DNA of 64,000 nucleotides from Lotus japonicus (taxonomy: Eukaryota; Streptophyta; Magnoliopsida; Fabales; Fabaceae). The notes below the pieces were generated by a model. It worked only from the letters and a program-made list of their open reading frames with translations, did no database searches and was not told the origin of the DNA. The translations under genes were made by a program, and so were the position numbers. Location: NCBI RefSeq assembly GCF_012489685.1, contig NC_080046.1, positions 62,052,195 through 62,116,194 on the forward strand, written 5' to 3'. Positions within the stretch are counted from its first letter, which is position 1; the number at the start of each line of letters is the position of its first letter. Below, piece after piece: positions 1 through 11,014 of this stretch.

Positions 1-529
1 CAAAACCATGTACTGATTAGATAAAGTAATATCTACAGATTTGATACATTCACACTCAGCTTCTCTTCTATCTCACTTCCACCCACTTTCTCTTCTTATC
101 TCTTTATGTTTTTACTATCACATCACATATTATATGACTCATTGCTCTCTCTTGTATTCCTATCTCTCTCTGGATGGGAGTGAAGTTGTGGTGTTAACTA
201 TGAAGTAAGATCTTAGTTTAATTTTTTTAAGATTCTAGTTAAAATTTCCTATCACATCACATGTCATAAATCTAATTTTGGAGATCTCCATTAATCGCAT
301 TTAACTTTTTAATGCTAACTTCATAACATATCTTAAAGTACTAGGAGTCTGTTTGGACACAAACTGAAAAGCACATATTGGAACTTATCTACTAAAAAAC
401 ACTAGATAAGCTCTGATAGCTGCTCTAATTTGGTCCACATCCAAAAGATCATAGATAAGACATGTTATCTATTACTTCGTTAAAGTGACACTGAGGTTAA
501 CTTTGATTTGATTTGATTTGATTATGCAG
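1..529. other. Non-coding sequence before exon 3 of the first WAT1-related gene
   Basis: No exon 1 or exon 2 of the transporter family can be found here, although both are easy to recognise in the two downstream paralogues. The stretch is CT-rich at the left and AT-rich elsewhere and is probably an enlarged intron 2. It ends in the branch-site/acceptor region (TTGATTTGATTATGCAG), which is shared by all three paralogues. Confidence 0.5.
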
Positions 530-2474
530 AGGAGTATTAACTCAAAATTTCTACTTAGAGTCCCTGGTTTTAACTTCGGTAACGTTTGCATCCGCCATGT
601 CCAACCTTGGATCCGCTATAACCTTTATCATGGCCGCTTCCTTCGGGTAAATAACCATTGCTTTAATTTTACTTTACTAAAATTCTATTTTCAACTTCTT
701 CTAATTCAAACTAATGCTCTCTTATTTACCAAAAAAAAAAAAAACTAATGCTCTCTTTTCCTCGGATTTGTCTATCAAGTGGAAAAATTAGATGGACTGC
801 TAGTGTAATCCAGGTATCAAATGACTTTCAGAAAATTTTATAATACCCTTTTGGATCAATTTCTTTACCAAACAATTATAAGATCACAAAATTATTTGAA
901 TGGAAGTTTCAATAACAAAGTTTATGTCTTTTAACTTAGTGGAGTATTTTTTGTATGATTACTTACCTCATTTTCATCCTCTGACCCAACCATATTCATT
1001 TGTGTATCTTGTACAAAAAAATTCTTCATATTAAAGAGAATATTCCTCATTTAACATGTCCTCAGATTGGAAAAAGTCAATTTGAAAACGGCAGCAGGTA
1101 AAGCTAAGATAGTGGGTACAGTAACTGGAATTACTGGGGCAATGGTACTGACTTTGGTTAAAGGCATGGAAATCAAAATGGGGTCCTCCCACGTACATCT
1201 TTTGCATCACCAAAACGGTGCGCACCCTCACGCTAATACCGGTGGTACCGGTAAGAACCTCTTGGGTGCTCTTTTCAACCTAGCCAGTAACATCGCTTTC
1301 TCATTGTGGCTCATAATTCAGGTCAGTTTAATCTTTTATTTTGTGATGAGTTAGTTCCTTTGTATTTTTTGTATGTATTGTTACTACAACGAGTAATAAC
1401 CATTGTTTTGTTTTATTTGCTTTTTAATTAATGTGTCTCAGAAAAAGATAACTGACAAGTACCAGAGTCATTACACAACCACCACGTTGATATCGTTTTG
1501 GGCATCAGTGATATCCATTGTGTTTGCTCTTTGCACTGAGAGGGATTGGAGTCAGTGGAGGCTGGGTTGGAATGTTAGATTATTAACTGTTGCTTATGCG
1601 GTATGCTATTCGCTTAATAATTATATTAATATAATGCTGACTTTAAGCAATCATCATAATTATATATGAATTGTACTGGTGTAGGGTATAGTGGTTTCTG
1701 GACTGGTGGTGGTTGTACTTTCATGGTGTATCCAAATGAGAGGCCCGTTGTATGTATCTGTTTTCAATCCCCTGGGGCTTGTGATTTTGGCCTTCGCTTG
1801 TTCTCCGCTATTGAACGAGAACATATACCTTGGAAGGTACGTATTATTAGAAGTTAGTACATTTCTTATTCTGTTTTGCCAGCAGTTGTTAGTTTTACTC
1901 GTTCTGTTATTAGTTTCACAATTAGTCAAAGCAGTTACTTAGCTTAGTGCTATATATAGTTGAAGTGTACTATTGATTCATTCAGAATAAGAAATTACAT
2001 TCTCAAACACTCTCTGTTCAATCTTCTGTTACGTATCTAGGTTTTTCTTGTTATTTTCACAATATAGTCTCATAGAGTACCATGCTTATGATGTTTTGTA
2101 TTGCTTTTTATATATAGCTTAATTGTTCACATACAAGTATGTAGCTCTGAAATTTTAATCATTGGAGTTAATTTCAGCATTAATCCATTTAGTTTCAAGA
2201 ATATTTGTTACTTAATTTCAGCATCATTGGAGCAGTGTTGATTGTCTGTGGCTTATATGCGGTTATATGGGGTAAAAGCAAAGAGATGAAGATAAGTCCA
2301 TTGGTGTCTTCTAATGAATCGGATACGGTTGAAATAGTCTTGAGATCTACAGGACCAGAAGAGAAAAGCAACAAGAATATTGGTATACAAGTGATTAGGG
2401 ATGATGAAGATTTACCAGCAGATGGACATGAAGAGCTAAGTACTGCACATGTCCACAATCAAGAAAAAGAATAA
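530..2474 (+). CDS. WAT1-related (nodulin MtN21/EamA) transporter, exons 3-7, 5' part missing
   Basis: A plant drug/metabolite exporter-type membrane protein of the WAT1/MtN21 family; these have about ten membrane helices in two EamA repeats, and characterised members move auxin, amino acids or related metabolites. By comparison with the intact paralogues the exons are 530-646, 1066-1321, 1442-1600, 1685-1836 and 2222-2474, all with GT-AG borders and matching phases. Recognisable pieces are SVTFASAMSN in exon 3, GGTGKNLLGALFNLAS in exon 4, the SQWRLGWNVRLL loop in exon 5 and IIGAVLIVCGLYAVIWGKSK in exon 7. Exons 1-2 are not in the window. Two oddities: the usually strict NLTPAITF motif reads NLGSAITF, and the C-terminal tail is 26 codons longer than in the paralogues. 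The gene may be live with upstream exons outside the window, or a 5'-truncated relic. The substrate is unknown. Confidence 0.85.
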
Positions 2475-5215
2475 AGTCTTAGTAATATAGTGCCTGAATA
2501 ATTCAACTCTCTAACTTCTGCTGATAGAGATTGATAGTGACACTCATTCGTGTATGTATGTACATGCATAAAGTCAAGTGGCTACTTCATCTATTTCCAC
2601 CCATAAGGCATAAATATAGTTGGCATTTACTGATTCACCTGATTTCAGCAAGGAGTTAAAGCACATAATGAAAGTGGCCAAGAAATATCCAAAAAAAGAA
2701 ATTGGCCTAGTGTGTGTGTGGGTGTTAATACTACCAAATGAAGGAATATGCCCCATGATGCATTTTTAGAAAGCTTAGACAGTATAATTAACAGTTGGAG
2801 TGTGATTGAGGATGAGGGGTGCAGTTCTCATCTTAGTTGTTAATTTCACTGTCCCTAAAATTTACTAATATATTTCTTAGTGGCATTTACTGTCTTGCAT
2901 TCACATGCTTATATCACAATCAACATAGCTCCAACGGGAAGCATGTTTGGTGCAAGCACGAAAGCTAGGTAGTTTCAATAGTTATGACCAAATTTATCAT
3001 GGAATCTGATCTTGCATGTCTAGTCTAGGTGTGTGCTAAACTGTCGTTTAACCAAATATGTATGTATATGTATTAAACCTGAATTTCCATTTTTAAGTTT
3101 TATGAAGTCTCATTATTATTTCACAAAGTTTATGAGTTCGGCATACTGGGAGATGTCTTAATCTTTCATATTGAATTAAAATCTAATTAATAGTAATTAT
3201 AATTTTAATTAAGTATTCAATCAAAAGAAGATCTTTATTTTTCAATATGTTCTTAATTTTCTACGTTCAATCAAAGATCAAATTAAATTTGATATTCATT
3301 AATAATCACGGGATTGTTTTTTACCCATAAGTGTAAAATTTAAAAAATTCCTGAACTAACAATTTTTGAACATTGTTATTAAACTCGTGGTCGACTCACA
3401 TCAATATACGGAGTTAATAAGTCATTGGTTAAATCAGTGAATCATTGAATTTTTTTTTGCATAATCTTTGGTCTTATCCTCAAAACTCTAAGCTTTCTCT
3501 ATTCCATTGCCCTTCTATCCATTAACTATCTTTATCCCTCCTAAAAAGTAGTTGAATGCATGCTCATGAGAACCATATCTTGGGCTCTAGTTTGCTATTC
3601 CTGGTCCAACTCGCCCATTTGCATAAAGACCAAATGCATTTGAATTTGTTGACAAAACAAAAATGGGGTCAATTCTTAAATTTCTGTTTTACCAAAAATT
3701 CAAGCTCTTGGACCTCAAAGTCCTCTAATGCATCAATATAGTCCATTGGATTCCATTATAATTCATGCCCACGACCGTTAAGTACAATTGCAGCTGGATG
3801 ATCCTTATAAATATTCTTTTTCGGATTAAATTTTAAACATCACTCCAACTGCAATGATTACCACACATTTATCAATGGTTTTTAGTTTTCCTTGGCTTAA
3901 ATAAATAGATGCATGGTCAAATATTTGCATTCTTTCTATGCATGTACTAAACATGAGATGCTAAGTGAAGGCCTTAAATCTCATCAAGAAAATATTCATA
4001 ATCTTCTTATTTGCTTTACCTTTCAATGCTTAACATTTAGTGGCTAAGCTTTATAGGACCATTCAGTAACTCAATACTATACTGATTTCTATTCAGAGCC
4101 TCCTGATGAATGAAGCTAAACTGAGTAATTCAAACACCTATCAATGAAATTTATGGTTAGCTTAAATTATCATTTTAATTGTATACTTCCTTTTTACCAT
4201 TCAATGGTGTGATTGGCCTACTTGGTTTTTTCCTGTTCTGTAAACTGTAAACGCTTCTTATCCCTGCTTCACTTCATTAGCGGGAGGTAGGCTTGGAAGA
4301 ATTCAGAGAAAGTGGAGTCTGAGTTTGAAGGCTTGGAAGAATTTGGTGGACATGTCATGCATGCTTGTGACTACAAATCTGGGGAGAGGTATAAGTGTCA
4401 GCGAGTTGATGTTGTACTGACTGATTTTTTAGTATTTTTCTTCATTTATATATCTCCTTTTTTTAAAAAGTATTTATTATATATCTCCTTTGATTATGAA
4501 TCATGCTCTTGTAGAATCTTTTAAAGATAATTGTTTGTTTGATGCATGTGTTAGCACATGATAATGTTCATTTTTTTCAGTATTTTTCTTTCTTTTTCAG
4601 TTTTTAAACAAGAACCGGTTCTCTCAGAAAATATTTTCTTAAATTGGTTCGGTTCAGTATCAAAATGTTGAAACTGGTTCTGTTTTCCCAAACTGCTCTT
4701 TCGGTTCAGTTCAGCTCTTTGTTTGAACTTTGAACCATGAAAGTCCTAGTACTCAATCACTGTAGATTAGTTAGGAATTGATAAGAAAGAAATTAACATT
4801 TACACTTTAACTAGCAATCACTTGTGGTCCTGGGTTTTTGCTAGAAATTTTCTAGCAATACAGCCAGGAAAGGAAAAACGTTGACATAATTTTGCTATAA
4901 CTTGGCTGCTAAATAGCTAACAAAATTAAATTTACTGCCCAAATATTTAACAGCCAATCAGCCACTTATTTCATGGTACCAACATTTTGGCAGCTAAACA
5001 GTAGTGTTTGTAGCCAAACACTTTTTGCTAAAATTTGTTTTAAGAATTTTTTGGTAGTTAATCTCCAACTTTCTTGTGGTGATTATTAGGTGCGAACTGC
5101 GAACAAATAAATATTGTGTTTGTATATCAATTGGCACATGTGCAAAGGCATGTTAGCACATAACTATGAATCTTCATTTACATTGTACCCAACTAGTATC
5201 CCAATACATATAAAT
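2475..5215. repeat. 3' flank of gene 1, segmentally duplicated behind genes 2 and 3
   Basis: No gene was seen. Blocks of this flank recur after the other transporters. The segment with CCAACGGGAAGCATGTT near 2930 recurs near 9180 and 22670. The segment with GCTATTCCTGGTCCAACTCG near 3595 recurs near 10510. The segment with AATGAAGCTAAACTGAGTAA near 4110 recurs near 18090. The duplication unit therefore took in several kilobases of flank as well as the gene. Small ORFs here have no support. Confidence 0.75.
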
Positions 5216-5870
5216 TATAGAATTGTATATGAGTTGGGTTGGATGAATTTTTAGGCTAATCATGATCCGAACTTATTAAAACTGTTTGGAGTGAGTTGAG
5301 TTTCGTGAAATTCACCTACGGACTCGAACCAACCCAATCCGACAATCTTCGGTTGGTTTTGATGGGTTGATTGAATCGCTATATTAAAATAATAATAAAT
5401 CTAAAAAACAAGTACTTCAAGTCTCCAACATGCAATTACATCATATGCTCATAATTACCGTCTACAGACATTCATACAACAACACATAACTAAACAAATA
5501 CTCTTAGTCTTTAAATATAACAAATAATTACAAACAAATTAGTCTTCAAGTCTCCTAAAAACCACTCTAGACTTTAAGATTGTGAGTGAATAAATTAGGT
5601 TTTTCAGATTTTTCATTAAGTAGTAGGTTAAGTAAAAATTAAAATTATTAAAAATATATATTAAATAGTATATTATTATTATATGATTGGATTTTGGGTT
5701 AGGTTGAATGGATTATTATGAAATCCGACATTCGATCTAAAGATGATTGAATTGTAATAAAATATATCTGATAGATCCGTTTACCCAATTCAACCCGTAT
5801 TTTTACCATTGAATTGAGTTGGGTTGGGCGGTTTTGTTGGGTTAACATGGCCATCTGTACCCCTAATAAA
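5216..5870. mobile_element. Unclassified insertion of about 650 bp upstream of gene 2
   Basis: The flanks on both sides align with the region upstream of gene 3 near 18610-18660, which lacks this block. The left join is near ACATATAAATTA and the right join near AATCTCAATGAAT. The inside has repeated GGGTTGGGTTG-type and matching inverted CCAACCCAA motifs, as in non-autonomous DNA elements. I could not find a clean target duplication, so the borders are good to about 20 bp and no family is given. Confidence 0.45.
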
Positions 5871-5974
5871 TTCACTATTCTTTATAGTTTAATCTCAATG
5901 AATTTCCCAACTTTGAATCGGGACACACAGTGTTTACTGACTTACCTTTTTTTTTTTGAAACTTTACGGACTTA

Positions 5975-6701
5975 GAGCAACTCCAATGGGGGTTGCTTAA
6001 CCTGGTTCCTTAAGTTAATCTGCGTTCCTTATTTTTCTCCCAATTGGAGCTTGCTGAGGTGGCGTTGCTAACAGCTCAAAGCTAAGCAACGTTGCTTAAA
6101 TAAGCAACGCTCCTTAACTTGTTGCAGCCATTAAAAAATTGCTTTTTCTCTTTCCATTCAGCAACAGCAACAACAGAATAATCGTTAAAAGAAGAGGGAA
6201 GAACAGATCAATGAACAAGCATATCAAACAATACAAGGAAACCCAGAAAAGAGATTTAAATTTCAGAAATTTCAACAACAATCCAAAATTTCAGAAATAT
6301 ATTACAGAAGGGGAAGGGAGATGAACACAGATTAAATTAAAATACACATTTTTTAAACAAATCAAAAGAATTACACAAAAATGGAGAGGATCTCCTCTGA
6401 ACCTATGAGCCTTTGAGCCTCTGATTCAGCTACCGCCGACCTTTGAGCCTTCGAATTTTAAATATATTTATATTGTTATAAATATTAATTAATATTTAAA
6501 TTTAAGTCATGCTTAGTTGGAAATAAAAAATATAAACATATGAGGTACAGTGGGGTCCAACTAAAAGTAAAATAAGCAACCATGCACTGGAGTGAATTAT
6601 GCATGGGTTGCTTATGAGTTGCTTAAATCTCATGTGGCAGTCTGGGCCCACCAGAATAGCATTTAAGCAACCCAATAAGCAACCATGCATTGGAGATGCT
6701 C
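5975..6701. mobile_element. MITE-like DNA element with TTA target duplication (PIF/Harbinger-like)
   Basis: The ends are inverted: left GAGCAACTCCAATG, right CATTGGAGATGCTC. Both ends continue into GGTTGCTTA-type subterminal repeats. TTA lies directly outside both ends (5972-5974 and 6702-6704), the target length typical of PIF/Harbinger (Tourist) elements. The matching region upstream of gene 3 near 18690 reads GACTTACCTTAAAG with no insert, so this is a real insertion. The 61-codon ORF inside shows no domain. The element sits about 250 bp upstream of the gene 2 start. Confidence 0.7.
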
Positions 6702-6795
6702 TTACCTTAAAGTATTAAATTATTTTGTTTTATGTGAACTTATGAACTTATAACGTGATGGAAGAATCCACTTTAAAAGTATCACTACTTGCACA

Positions 6796-6806
6796 AAAAT
6801 AAATAC
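6796..6806 (+). promoter_or_regulatory. Possible TATA element of gene 2
   Basis: AAAATAAATAC lies about 145 bp before the ATG and is followed by a CT-rich leader (CTATCTCTCATTC) that is shared with gene 3, where AATAAATAG is found at 18784-18792. Conservation of position between paralogues is the main support. Confidence 0.35.
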
Positions 6807-6950
6807 CCTTGCATTTCCTCTATTGTAGTGCCTTATTATGATTCTAGCACTCCACTCAGTTTCTCTATCTCTCATTCACGATCACACAGTCTTCTTAAGT
6901 GAAACTTAAGCCCATATTCAGAGTGTGGTGACAGGTGAAACTGACTAAAG

Positions 6951-8834
6951 ATGAAGAACATTGGCAATGTGATGCAGGGTTTGAAGCCAACCTTGCTAAT
7001 GGTGGCGGTGCAGATAGTATTTGCTGGGGTGAATGTGCTCTACAAGCTCGCTGTAAATGATGGCATGAACTTGAGAGTGGTTATTGCCTACCGCTTTATA
7101 TTCGCCACTGCTTTCATAGCTCCACTTGCTCTCATCCTTGAAAGGTTTGTTCCTTCTTCAATTAATAATAATTTCAATTCATGATATAGATTCAACGGAT
7201 ATGCTTTATGTTGTACTCCATGAATGTTTGCAGGAAGAACAGGAGCAAGATGACATGGATGGTGCTGTTTCAGTCTTTTCTGTGTGGTTTATTTGGGTAT
7301 GTAGAGTCATGTTTATTGATATGTTCCTTTATTATATATCACTTAATTGATGCTCCTTTCAATTTATTATGAACCAAATTTAGAAGCATCCATACCTGCA
7401 TTAATTTCTTTCATGTAACCTGATATTCATTTCATTGATTTGATTATGCAGAGGAGCATTATCTCAAAACTTCTACTTAGAGTCTCTAGCTTTAACTTCG
7501 GTAACGTTTGCATCCGCCATGTCCAACCTTACACCAGCCATAACCTTTATCATGGCTGCTTGCTTCGGGTAAGTAAAGTGCTTTTACTTCATATTCATCA
7601 AAGAGTTTAAATTTTAATTAATTTCTCTATTTTCAACAGATTGGAAAGTTTAAATTTGAATACGGTAGCAGGGAAGGCTAAGATAGTGGGAACAATAATT
7701 GGAATTGGAGGGGCAATGGTACTGACTCTGGTTAAAGGCATGGAAATTAAAATTGGTTCCTTCCACCATGTACACCTTTTGCATCACCAAAACGGCGCGC
7801 ATCCACACGGTACTAGCACCGGTAAGAACCTTTTGGGTGCTCTCTGCGCTCTAGCCGGAAGCATATCTTATGCATTATGGCTTATTATTCAGGTCAGTTT
7901 AATTTGCAGGTTCAGCAACTAATTAATCTTTTGTTTAGTTTTAGTCCTTCTATATGCTGCAATGTTTGGTTTAATTAATCTTGAACTAATGTGTCTCAGA
8001 AAAAAATGACTCAAAGCTACCAGAATCATTACACAAGCACTGCATTGATGTCATTTTGGGCATCAGTGCTATCCATTGTGTTTGCTCTTTGCATTGAAAG
8101 AGATTTGAGCCAGTGGAGGCTGGGTTGGAATATTAGGCTCCTAACTGTTGTTTATGCGGTATGCTGTATATTAATGTGTGACTTTTAACATTATCATTAT
8201 AATTGATTACTAAATCTATAAAGATAAATAATCATGTGAATTGACTGGTGTAGGGTACATTGGTTTCTGGACTGGTGGTGGTTGTAATGTCATGGTGTGT
8301 CCAAATGAGAGGTCCATTGTTTGTCTCTATTTTCAGTCCTCTGGTTCTTGTGATTTTGGCCTTTGTTTGTTCTCCTTTATTGAACGAGAACCTATACCTT
8401 GGAAGGTACGTAAATCAGCTCAGGATTTTCTTGTTATTCTCACAATATAGTGTGCCTGTTTCGTGTAAATAAGGCAACACAGACACCAACGTCGATCACA
8501 TTAGATTTTAACATGTTGATTTAAATATGAATTAACATTGACTTCAACAGAAATTCCGTTATTTTTTTATTGCTTTATATCTTAATTGTTCCCCTATACA
8601 TATCCATATGTCAAATATGGTTTGCTTAAACTATAACTTATTGGTTTTGTTAATTTCAGCATCATTGGAGCAGTGTTGATTGTATGTGGCTTATATGCGG
8701 TTATATGGGGTAAAAGCAAAGAGATGAAGATGACTCCATTGGTGTCTTCAAATGAATCTGATGCAGTTGAAATAGTGTTGAGGTGTAAAGGATCACAATC
8801 AGAAGAGAAAAGCAACAACAATGGTATAGTATAA
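6951..8834 (+). CDS. WAT1-related (nodulin MtN21/EamA) transporter, complete, 370 aa
   Basis: Seven exons: 6951-7144, 7234-7296, 7452-7568, 7640-7892, 8000-8158, 8254-8405 and 8660-8834. All introns are GT-AG and the joined frame is open for 370 codons, the usual family length. The protein starts MKNIGNVMQGLKPTLLMVAV and has the first-helix motif VQIVFAGVNVLYKLAVNDGM. It carries NLTPAITFIMAA after exon 3, a His-rich cytoplasmic or lumenal loop (HHVHLLHHQNGAHPH) in exon 4, and ends after VIWGKSKEMKM with a short acidic/Ser tail. Two EamA repeats and about ten hydrophobic helices fit a plasma- or vacuolar-membrane exporter; the substrate cannot be told from sequence. The ATG is supported by the conserved N-terminus of gene 3. 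It is one of a tandem trio and probably has overlapping function with its neighbours. Confidence 0.93.
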
Positions 8835-9873
8835 GTGATTAGGGATTGAATATGTCAAAAGCAACAGGGAATATGCAAATAATGTACACAGCTTAGCAGC
8901 TCAAAGTTAGGCATGTATATAGGTGACATATTCACCTGAATTGAGCAAAAGCTAAAACACATGATGGAAGTGACTGAGTGAGTGGGAGGTGATATATACT
9001 ACCAAATGAAGGAAAGGAAATATTCCCCATAATATGCATTCATAAAATAACATATTTGGTATGTGATTGAGGATGAGAGGTTCAGTTCTCATCTTAGTTG
9101 CTATTTTCACTTTCCCTAGAATTAACTAATATATTCCTTAGTGGTACTTACTATCATGGATTCACATATTTATATCACTCCAACGGGAAGCATGTTATGT
9201 GGAAGCTACCAAAAGCTATTAAGTTTCAATATTACTTATGAGTATGACCAAATTTATCATGGAATCTGATCTTGCATTACATGTCGATGAAATGTCTAGG
9301 TGTGTACTGCATACTAAATTGTCGTCTAACCAAATATATATGTACATATATTAAATTAAATCTGAATTTAAATTTTTAAGTTTTTATAAAGTCTCATTAT
9401 TATTTCACAAAGTAATGAGTTGGTCATTAAATTAAAATCTAATTAATAGTAATTTATTTTTAATTAAGTATTCAATCAAAATACATTCTTTATCTTTCAA
9501 TATGTTCTTAAATTTCTTTGCTCAATCAACATCAAATTAAATTTGATCGTTCTAAATAATCATGAAATTGATTTTCTACCAATTAGTGTGACTTTTTTAA
9601 AAAAAGAAATGCTTTTTGTTATGAATTAAGACACCCACGAATTGTAAGAATAAGCCACTACTTTTGCATTTTCTCAAACCATTACATCATAAGTTTACCT
9701 TTTAATTTAATTTAATGTACTTCCTTTTTTAAAACAGAAGTATGTTATATATCGTAATCTTGCGTTTCGTTTTGCACTACGTAGCACTACTCTTAAAAAA
9801 AATCAAAATCAACATTTTTTTTCTTCTTAAAATCAAGATTTTTGAACTCGTGATCGACTCTCACCAATATACT
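8835..9873. repeat. 3' flank of gene 2, paralogous to the flanks of genes 1 and 3
   Basis: No gene was seen. The block aligns with 2475-3410 (for example CCAAATTTATCATGGAATCTGATC) and partly with 22600-23220. It ends at the LINE insertion point in CACCAATATACT. Confidence 0.7.
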
Positions 9874-10060
9874 TTTTTTTCGTTCCATCGGAAAATTACA
9901 AGAAAAAAAAAAGACTAAGGGATGCCTAGAGCATCCTTTAACAAAATGGTTTCCAGGTCATGAGGGGAACCATATAGAACTGTTTCCCAGGCAACATGCA
10001 AGAAGCTCCAAGTTTAGCTAGGTAGTCAGCAGCGCCATTGGAGATCTGTTGGATTCTGAA
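9874..10060 (-). mobile_element. 5'-truncated LINE tail with RNase H remnant
   Basis: On the minus strand the sequence encodes the end of a plant LINE RNase H domain (NGAADYLAKLGA), then a 3' tail and a poly-A run (poly-T at 9874-9881 on plus). The 9-bp direct repeat CAATATACT flanks it at 9865-9873 and 10061-10069. The paralogous flank of gene 1 (near 3395-3425) runs straight through AATATACGGAGTTAATAAG without it. This is a clean target-primed insertion later than the gene duplication. Confidence 0.8.
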
Positions 10061-10069
10061 CAATATACT

Positions 10070-11014
10070 GAATTAATAAGTCATTCATAAAAAAATTATA
10101 CAATTTTAAATATTAAACAAAAGATCATATATTTGCTTTTATAAGACATAAATGATAATTTACTATCAAAAGCAACTTTACACCTCATTCTTTATCATAT
10201 ATCTTTTTTCTCTTTTTAATTTTTATCATACCAAACATCCTCATAGTCTTGATCTTCAAAGCTCTAAGCTTTCTCTATTTCATTGCGCTTCTTCTTTTTT
10301 TGGTCAACGTTACAACTTTCATTGAAATTAACGGGCCGGTGGCCCAAACTTACAAGCAGACAAGAGCATTGGATAATTGACCAAAAAAAGAGCATTGGAT
10401 ACCTTGTCCCTCCTAACAAGTATATTTTCCTAACAAGTGTTTTTTTGGTCAAATTCCTAAGAAGTATTTGAATGCATGCTCATTAGAACCACATCTTGGG
10501 CTCCAGTTTGCTATTCCTGGTCCAACTCGCTCATTTTCATCAAAGACCAAAATGCATTTCAATTTGTTGACAAAAATATAAATGGGCTCAATTCTTAAAT
10601 TTCTGTTTTACAAAAAATACAAGCTCTTGGACTATTTTTCAGCTTCTAATTAATATTTCATATCCATTACTATTCGTGCCCACGCCCGTTCTAATTTTTA
10701 AGCCCATGCTTTAAGTGGAAAAATAAAAAGTACGCTCCAAATTACTAATCTTTTTTGGACCAAGAAAATACTAACCTTTGAGCTTCTAACCTACTTAGGC
10801 ATACACATGACCCTAATCCACATTAACTTGCACAATCTCACCTTATTATCACAATTTCCTGAGGTCATGTATTGAACACACTAAACAAACTATAAAGGTC
10901 ACATTATCCTAAATTTCTTCTTAAATAATTCTAATTTTATAATAAAAAAAGTTTTATATATTTAGGATAAAAATATCATTTACATCAAAATGATTATCTC
11001 CGTCCCCGAATCTA
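10070..11014. repeat. Remainder of the gene 2 flank, gene-free
   Basis: Matches to the gene 1 flank continue (ATGCATGCTCATTAGAACCA near 10471). A 180-bp stretch at 10290-10460, with GGGCCGGTGGCCC, is absent from the gene 1 copy and is probably another small insertion. No coding sequence is supported. Confidence 0.5.

Noticed and set aside
10363..10401. AGAGCATTGGATA direct repeat as target duplication
   Set aside because: The copies are separated by only 13 bp, so they do not bracket an element.
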